64,000 nt of DNA, from positions 4,460,045 through 4,524,044 of the forward strand of contig JARUPZ010000006.1 in assembly GCA_031213475.1 (NCBI GenBank), given 5' to 3'. A model generated the notes under the pieces. That model was given only the letters and a program-made list of their open reading frames with translations. It was not told the origin of the DNA and searched no databases. Of this stretch, positions 56,987-64,000 are shown piece after piece. Position numbers and translations under genes: made by a program. This stretch comes from Nereocystis luetkeana. Lineage: Eukaryota > Sar > Phaeophyceae > Laminariales > Laminariaceae. Numbering within the stretch: the stretch's first letter is position 1; the number at the start of each line of letters is the position of its first letter.

Positions 56987-58857
56987 TAAGTACTTCGTAA
57001 AAGCCAAGAACGGCGTCAAGAGTTTTTTGTTTCCCTGTGGAATCTTCGCGCCGCAACTGCAAGAACGATCAACCAATCAATGTCGACACAACAAGCCGTT
57101 TGCTCGAAAACGTTTGTGATTGATTGGGTGTTGTTCTCGTTTTCGCACTATTACGCGACGTTTACCATACTATATACCTGGTAGGTCCTACCAGGTATTA
57201 ACTATGCTTCCCCGTCATATTACTGCCGTTACATGGAGTGTATGGTATATCTCTATTGCCCATACAAAATGCAGTATTATTGTACGAGCATGTACTCGTG
57301 CGTACTGCATGCTTTTTAGGAAATACGTCAAGCTGTGAGTGCCGCTGATGAAATAGTTGATACCTGTTAACTTTTGCAGGGGCTGCAAATAAATTCCTTG
57401 TCTATACCTCATTTTTTACGGAACTGGATACCAGGTATATACGTTGTATGATCAGCCGTTCGCGCATTTTACTCCTTGTTTGAAAGGTTTCAGGTGGGTG
57501 ACTCCACTGTGTATATGATCTCTGGTGTGTGAAAGTATCTCCCGAGGTGTGTGCTCGTACATAGCGACCACACCAACAGCAGAGCAGTGGAAAACGTATG
57601 AGGTTACCTGACGCCCTCATAGGTATACCAGGTATAGGTCAGTGACTCGACGCTGTATACGCTCTGGTATATGAAACTACAGTATCTCCGGAGATGTTTG
57701 TTCATTTATAGCGACCACAACAACAGTGCAGTAGTAAATCAGTGGGATATTGATAAGGTAACGTGACCACCCTGACGAAAAGTTATTGCGCGCATGAATG
57801 CCCCCGGTTTGTTTACACACAGCTGGTGTTACTTCCATGTGATACATCATCGTTTTTATGAACAGCTTACTCATAGGGTGACCCAATACTGGTCACTCCG
57901 ATTTTCGCTAATATTCAGTCTCACTCTTTTCTACACAACAAGTTAGTAAAGTAACCGGATTTATTTTATATTTTATGGCCCCTCTCACCGCTCAGCGATT
58001 CTCATGGCCCTTTCCTTGGTACCTCTCAAGTGCGCACAGAGTGACTACGATACGGCATAGCAGAGCTCTACCGCCCTGGCTCGAGCAGCACACTAACAGT
58101 AGTGCGGCATGATACGGTTTCGTCCCTTCCTTGCAAACCGGAATACAATCTTAGACGCTGCTGGTTGAATACGTTTTGACTGGTGCTACTCCAGGTTAAG
58201 GTCACTTGCCAAGAGGCCGCGCGAATGTTAGTGGCAAAAATCGGGAATTCGTGAGCGAGTAAAGCTTCGCGGTGTTCAGCCATTCATTGCCTTGGCAGGC
58301 ATAAATTTGCCTCTCAATTCACGGCCCTTCTCAAACCTGCCAACAGTGAGCCGTGGGCAGCTCCCCCATGACAGCAGTGACCATAGCAGTTTAACAGCTT
58401 GACCACAGTGTGCTATCAATATACGCCCCCCTGCAATCATCGCAGCCACTCGAGGCCTCGGGGCACTCAGAGCTCTCTCAGCTTCTCAATCCGACAGCCC
58501 TTCCCCCTTGAGCACCGTACCGATTTAGCAACTTGACCTTTCTTTGAACCCTACAGTCGCTTACCACATCGCTCCAGGTGTACACACCGTCCTTCCCCCC
58601 ACGGTTGTACATATATAAAAATGTTTGAACCAGGTACCCACGAATGTAACTACTACAACCTTCTATACACCTCGCATCCTGTTACTTTTCGGTAGAATCT
58701 CCCCGTAGCGAGTCCTAGTCGTCTGGCATCCACACCCTGAGTAAGAAGAGCCCCTGACTATCAAACAGGGCCCTCAGGCTGCCGGCGGCCCGCTTGCTAC
58801 CGCACTCCCAATACGCAGTTTTAAAATACCAAAAACAATTGACCTTAAAGCTTTGTA
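56987..58857. other. No gene seen; TACCWGGTA cluster
   Basis: The words at 57175, 57189, 57429 and 57626 form the tightest TACCWGGTA cluster in the window; the first two face each other across five bases. The 57.4-57.9 kb interval includes two degenerate copies of a CATAGCGACCACACCAACAGC-like block (57559 and 57707). No gene is supported. Confidence 0.4.
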
Positions 58858-58962
58858 TTACGGGGGGCCATAGTAATTAGGACCTACGGTTCACACAAAA
58901 ACATATACATTTACCTATATTTACTAATAAGATTTGGCCCTATTTAATATGGTCCCCCGTAA
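58858..58962 (+). mobile_element. MITE-A copy 7
   Basis: A 105-bp copy with TA at 58856-58857 and 58963-58964. It is followed within 10 bp by a C13 run (58968-58980). Confidence 0.92.
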
Positions 58963-59263
58963 TAGTACCCCCCCCCCCCCGCAGCTTTAGCCACGAATAC
59001 TCTCAATACGTTTCCTATGCACCTACCTGGTGTGCTGTTCCCTTTTCGTACAATGACCCCCGCAGTGGGTCTTGCCCTTTGGACACCGGGGCCCCGAGTA
59101 ACGCACCCTGAGAGTGTTTCGTCCTTGGAAAGGCCGCCGGAGGCCACAACGAGCTACAGTCTCCCATATGGTATTTTCTACAAGTGTATGAAAGCAACAA
59201 ACACGACCAACAATCATAAGTGGAAGGTGGGCGTGCGACGGCCCCGGTGCGGCGTGGTATACA

Positions 59264-59323
59264 CACACATATATATATATATATATATAAATAATATATA
59301 TATTATATATATTAATATATCCA
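59264..59323. repeat. Alternating AT array
   Basis: ACACACATATATATATATA runs into ATATATAAATAATATATATA-type sequence over about 60 bp. Confidence 0.9.
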
Positions 59324-59602
59324 GGGGCTCTTGATCGGGGTCTGCGGTGTGTATTTTATATCTAGGGGCTCTTTCTCGGAGTCTTGGCGAAGTTTTTTCT
59401 CTTGCTTTTAGCCCCGAGTTTGTCCTACTCTGAAGCACTCAGTATAAGCTTTCAAAGTTCATTTTTTGGCGACCCCTCTCATGAGACATACCTGGTACCT
59501 CGTACGCGTCAGTTGACATACCAGGTATATATTTTGTTTTTTTTTTACGAGGTAGCACCGGCTGTAGCAATATGTACCTACTACGTGTCCCATCAAAACA
59601 AC

Positions 59603-59824
<222 letters not shown>

Positions 59825-60121
59825 AGTAACACCCAACTATTTTGGGGAATTATTTTTGAGCTCTCAAAACTGGGTTTCTAGGCCGAGAATACGCGTTTTA
59901 CTCGGCGGGAAAGCCGCAAACACCGACGGGCTTCTCCAAATGCCCCCCGTATTTTTACGGAAAGCTTTCAATAACAATTTCTCGTTTCTCCTGAGTCCTA
60001 GTTGAGATATTCTAAAAGCAGCCAATCAGTTTTATCTGGAGGGTCAGAAATACGGCTGTTAGTCAGAACTCGGGCAAAAAAAAATGAATATTTGAAGATT
60101 TTTTATATAAAATCATGATGT

Positions 60122-60556
60122 ATGTCCTCCGAAGTGGAAATAAATATGGACGAACAGTCCAACTACAGCACGACACTGGAGAAATGGAAAAGCGCTCGGG
60201 CAAACTCTCGAAAAACTATGGGGAGCTTCCTGCGGAGTCTACTGGTCTATTTGACAGTCCCGTCAAGTAACTCGCCGGATTTCGGCAAATATGTGCCAGT
60301 TCTGAGACCCCTTGAAAACATTCTCAGAATATTGGTTGGTCTAACGTGGACATATGTTCTTGCGCCACCCCCGTATCAGCGTATCTTCAAAAAAAATGGT
60401 TGTATCATTCACGCCAGAGACGCATTTCGACGAAAACCTCCTATTTCGTTTTGTCTGTTGAGGAATGCTTGTTTTTTCAAGGTAGTCAACCTTGAAGCTC
60501 GTATTGCACACTGCTGTCGGATGGCAAACGAAAGTAATGATCATGCACTGGAATAG
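60122..60556 (+). CDS. Unrecognised 144-codon open frame (doubtful)
   Basis: An ATG-initiated frame with balanced composition, beginning MSSEVEINMDEQSNY and containing a mildly hydrophobic central stretch (LLVYLTV, later GLTWTYVL). No domain was recognised, and there is no nearby second copy. It is followed 27 bp later by a SINE-2 repeat. It could be a real small gene or exon, or a chance frame. Confidence 0.2.
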   Translation: MSSEVEINMDEQSNYSTTLEKWKSARANSRKTMGSFLRSLLVYLTVPSSNSPDFGKYVPVLRPLENILRILVGLTWTYVLAPPPYQRIFKKNGCIIHARDAFRRKPPISFCLLRNACFFKVVNLEARIAHCCRMANESNDHALE

Positions 60557-60582
60557 GGTAGTTTGTACGGTGTATCCGTCGC

Positions 60583-60845
60583 CTGCCCCGGTGGTCTAGG
60601 GGTTACCCTCGACTGCTGCAATAGTTGAACATCGAGTTCGAATCGCACCCAGGTGAGGTTGTGACAAACTTTGAAAACAAAAACAAAAATGAAAAATGAC
60701 AGGCGCAATTCGACGCGAACCGGCGAGGGAGGAAAGGGCTGAATATTTCACGCGGGAAAAAACAAGACACGAACCGTAGGGGGGAGGGGGGAAGGGGAGA
60801 GAGCCTGCTATACATGTGACCCCGGATCTGAGTTACAACTACTTT
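60583..60845 (+). repeat. SINE-2, tRNA-headed copy
   Basis: The head begins GCCCCGGTGGTCTAGGGG (A-box 60593-60605) with B-box GAGTTCGAATCG at 60634-60645, resembling a tRNA of the Asp/Glu/Gly type with decayed stems. The body has an A-rich spacer, AGGCGCAATTCGACG, a GGGGAGGGGGGAAGGGG run and GTGACCCCGGATCTGAG. The body is shared with 54168-54275. Confidence 0.65.
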
Positions 60846-61537
60846 ACTTGTAGGAGGGAGGCAGAAAAGAAGGGTGACGGTGTGTTATGTCTCATTGGGT
60901 CGTTATATTCTATCCATTCTTATTGTTTGCGCTAGTAGTACGTTTCGATAGTGTCTGGCTTGGTTTGTAGTGTTCCATTGTCGTTCGTTTTTTCCTATTT
61001 TTGCATAGATAGTATATACCCTGAATACTTCTAGGTTTCTACGTTAATAATGTAGCTCCTCTGTCTTACAGCCTGTTCCCACCTCACAGTCTGTGACCAA
61101 ACGGGTTGTTCCTGGCATCTCTCCAATGTGGAGCTGAATATTTTATTCGGCTGCCTCCGCAGTAGTACCAAAGTACCGCTTGAAGAAGGTGGAAGGCGAG
61201 GAAGATGTTGCGTGGGTCAGCCTGTCAACACTAGTTCGGTTTTATACACTCTTCCGTAACTCTGACGCGGCCAGGAACCATGCGTCGGCTCACAGCGATA
61301 GGTCATCAAACTTGGCGGATCAAACTACAGGTTCTTACATGATTTCAGTCAAACGTCTTTCATGCCTGTGTGTATATCCTTGCAACGACAATCCACCAGC
61401 TACGTCGGGCCTAACATATCCTGGGCACTGTTTCGCTGCTTCTATATACGAGCAGTATCACTTTCATGTACAGCAGCTATCGCAAATTCCTCGGGCATTG
61501 ACTCACATACAGTCCAAGATGGATTCAGGGGCTACTA
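60846..61537. other. No gene seen
   Basis: A 125-codon frame at 61180-61557 runs into MITE-A copy 8, which argues against it. Nothing else was recognised. Confidence 0.35.
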
Positions 61538-61642
61538 TTACGGGGGGCCATAGTTAACAGGACCTATGGTATACATAAAAACCCCTATATTTGACATTTT
61601 TTACAAACAATATTTGGTCCTATTAACTATGGTTCCCCGTAA
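61538..61642 (+). mobile_element. MITE-A copy 8
   Basis: A 105-bp copy with TA on each side (61536-61537 and 61643-61644). The interior matches copies 3 and 6 closely (TTAACAGGACCTATGGTATA). Confidence 0.92.
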
Positions 61643-61684
61643 TAGGTCGAACAACCGTACAACGATGCTGGGGCACGAGTATTA

Positions 61685-61794
61685 TTACCGGGGACCATAG
61701 TAAATAGGAGACCAAATATTGTTTTGAAAAAAGCGAAATATATAGGTTTTTGTGTGTACCGTACGTAGGTTCTATATAATATATTCCCCCGTAA
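61685..61794 (-). mobile_element. MITE-A copy 9, opposite orientation
   Basis: The ends are as in the other copies (TTACCGGGGACCATAG and CCCCCGTAA) but the interior runs backwards: AGACCAAATATTGTT comes first and TAGGTTTTTGTGTGTACC later. TA precedes it; TT follows. It lies 42 bp from copy 8. Confidence 0.88.
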
Positions 61795-62796
61795 TTGCAA
61801 TCGCAGGCATATATATTATATGTGAATCATGCGTACGCCGGTCGGCTGCTAGCAGCTAGCTAGCTGTAGGTAGGTGTGCCTGCAAGGTACACAATAATCA
61901 CTGCAGCAAGCCACAACGCCACGTACGAATGTATGTCTAGAATAAATTGATACTCTCTTCGGCGCGTTGTCCAAAAACCAACATCAAATAAATACAAAAT
62001 CACCGAGGAAAAATGGGGCGTGCTCTCCGGTGTAAGGCGTGGTGAGGGGAGGTGGGTTTCGTGCATGATCTTCAGATTCACATACGCACCTGCCCTCACA
62101 AAAATATAAATATGGCATACCAGGTTGTTGGAGGAAACCTTACGGGTCGCTCGGCATAATTGCTGTCCCTTCGGAGAGGAAACATTGCATGGCAGAATGC
62201 CAAGAGGACCTACGCAGTAAAAAAGAAAATCACAGTATTATAGGAAAGACATGGAACGAAGAAGAAAGGTGAATACTGCTGACATGACATGAGACGGAAC
62301 AAAATGCTGCAGGAGAACAACACTGCAATAAAATAACGTGAGGCAGTGAGGAACTGCTGTACTAACGGCGAAAAGTTAACAGTCCGAGAGAGATAAACGC
62401 CGGATGGAGCGAAGGGGAAAATCAAACTCAGAAATAGGTATACCGAAGTACACACATCAGGTCAAACAAAGGGGGAACAACACTCAACGGGGCAGCAGGA
62501 GCATAGGTGAATATATACTTCTACTTGGTCGGGCCAGGTTCGTTTCCGCACTACTACCTATCGGCCATCTGATCTTCCTACCGTCACATACAACCGCAAG
62601 TAAGTTAGGTGTTAGTAATGCTGCTGCAGCTGTCATGCCCCCCAAGGAATCACCAAACCATACTGATACCCACAAGACTTAAACAAGTACTACTTACTGC
62701 TGTAGCACAATAATACTGTTACTAATAATAATGTAGACACAAGACTGTGGCAAGAGAAGGAGCAACACTATATAGAACCAGTAGATCCCGACAAGC
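61795..62796. other. No gene seen
   Basis: Short frames only. A GCTAGCTAGCTG run lies at 61854-61865. Confidence 0.35.
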
Positions 62797-63030
62797 CGGG
62801 CACCCTGGTACAATGGTTGAGGCTAAGCATCTTTGCAGAGATGTTGAGCATCAGGGCACATAATAAACCGCGATAACCAATCTCCGAGCTGAACGCAAAA
62901 TGGAAATTTAACGCAAAAAAACCGAACGCATCGGGACAACAAAAAAAGTAGAGAGCCCGAATAAAGCAAACTTTAATATGACAAACACCGAAAACTATCG
63001 TAGACAGGACTCGCAGCATCCAGTATGGGT
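62797..63030 (+). repeat. Possible tRNA-like head with A-rich body
   Basis: GCACCCTG at 62799 and CAGGGCAC at 62853 can pair, enclosing TGGTACAATGGTTGAGGC, which resembles an A-box, and a GATG/CATC stem. No B-box GGTTCGA is present. An A-rich, T-poor body follows to about 63000. Weak evidence for a decayed SINE. Confidence 0.25.
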
Positions 63031-64000
63031 CTGTTTCCCGAGGGTGTATGTTAACTTATCACACTGGTGATAAGGTTAGCATGGAGGGAGAGGTCAAGAG
63101 CTCACGCTAAAGAAATGGAGAGAGCACGACGCGGAGCGGTTGCTGCGTGAACATTGGAATACATTTTGAGATTAACGTGGTCAACCGAAGCATCACCTGA
63201 TTTTTATTGAGCCATTCGATTGGACATATTTGCCCTTTCCTCCGTCCCTTTTAGTCTCATCATAGATCCGGAGTCACGCAGCAGGCTTCCTCCCCCCCGT
63301 TGCAAAAGTCCGCGCCTTGCTTTGTATCGCGAGAAGACGTCAGTCCTGTCTCCCCTTATCGGCTCGCGATGTACTGGACATGCCTGACGGATTCCTTATT
63401 TACGGTCTCCCTGGGTGATGTTTTGTTTTGTTGCCTATTGTTGGTGGTCGGTGACAATCGTTACGCTGCGCATTGCCGGGAAAGTAAGACGATAAGCTAA
63501 AGTAAGTATCAAATGGCCGACGAAGGAAACAATAGGAGAGATACATCGCAGGGAATAACGAGACAAAGGGAAGAAGGAGACAAAACAATTCGACGGAAAT
63601 GTAGGGAAGAACACAACAGGGTTAGACCCCACACAGCCAAAAAAAATGTGATTATGAGACAAACAACGTGAGCAACGGGCTGCTGCGCGAATGAGCTCCT
63701 GAGAGCGAGAAACACGCAGGCAACGAAACCGGCTGCAGTTCTCAAAAACAAAACATGCCGTCGGAGCCCACAGCAACTGTAACAGCACAACATGCTATCG
63801 GCCTGCAGATCGAATCTGGACCTTGCCCGATGGTCGGCCACCCCCTTGTCTCTCCCGGTGACACAGGTACATGACAAGGAGCAGCAGTAGTAGTAGCGTC
63901 CATACTAGACCGAAGGCACACGCTAGTTTATTTAGAAACGGCCACTAGGGGCCGGCGGTCAACCCTTTATTCTGGGCACACGTGTGAACATGCGCACTCG
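63031..64000. other. No gene seen; A-rich tract and tRNA-like block at the end
   Basis: An A-rich strand-asymmetric stretch spans 63480-63660. On the minus strand a B-box-like AGATTCGATCTGC lies near 63807-63819, with GCCGACCATCGGGC beside it; this could be another decayed SINE head. A short (CAG/TAG)n run at 63880-63897 follows. Confidence 0.3.

Overview
The window looks like gene-poor nuclear DNA of a eukaryote, most likely a stramenopile alga (brown-alga-like); that placement is an inference. There are no operons, ribosome-binding sites, rRNA genes or CRISPR arrays. Instead the sequence is dominated by non-autonomous DNA transposons, tRNA-derived SINE-like repeats, trinucleotide microsatellites, AT arrays and degenerate duplications. 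A short interstitial run of CCCTAA telomere-type repeat lies near 14.88 kb. The one well-supported gene is a secreted repeat protein of the chlamydial-Pmp-like type (GGA[ILV] / FxN repeats), a class known in brown algal genomes. A second segment is a single 5' exon of a secreted FAD-dependent amine-oxidase-like protein, ending at a GTAAGT donor.

Layout. 0-5.8 kb: a decayed Pmp-like pseudogene (about 1.1-1.6 kb), a SINE fragment and one MITE. 5.86-7.09 kb: a 1.23-kb AT-rich element with 17-bp terminal inverted repeats. 10.69-11.05 kb: three tandem copies of an about 120-bp unit. 11.9-13.06 kb: the intact Pmp-like gene (minus strand). 13.8-14.9 kb: a second MITE family and the telomere-like tract. 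15.2-22.7 kb: a large, previously unremarked imperfect palindrome whose arms carry the same order of repeat cores and ACT/TAG microsatellites, each arm with different later insertions (MITEs in both, a 360-bp foldback element and about 1.2 kb of other DNA in the right arm). 23.4-25.7 kb: a directly duplicated core with AGC microsatellites and a protein-like reading frame. 26-29 kb: small duplications, an A-rich strand-asymmetric tract, a possible exon and a possible integrase remnant. 29.3-34 and 44.8-46.3 kb: three colinear degenerate copies of a kilobase-scale repeat unusually rich in GTWAC. 40.8-41.8 kb: a third, frameshifted Pmp-like copy. 42-55 kb: MITE and SINE copies, plus the oxidoreductase exon at 51.7-51.9 kb. 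56.8-63.9 kb: four MITEs, a nearly pure (TAG)n tract of about 220 bp and tRNA-headed repeats.

Three threads run through the window. First, three MITE families were identified by reading: A (105 bp, TA target duplications, nine copies), B (about 390 bp, two copies) and C (about 240 bp, three copies). Second, the 9-base palindrome-like word TACCWGGTA occurs at least 32 times where about 0.5 is expected. Third, the Pmp-like family has one intact member and two dead ones, all on the minus strand. No multi-gene pathway or defence system is visible; the novelty is in repeat architecture.
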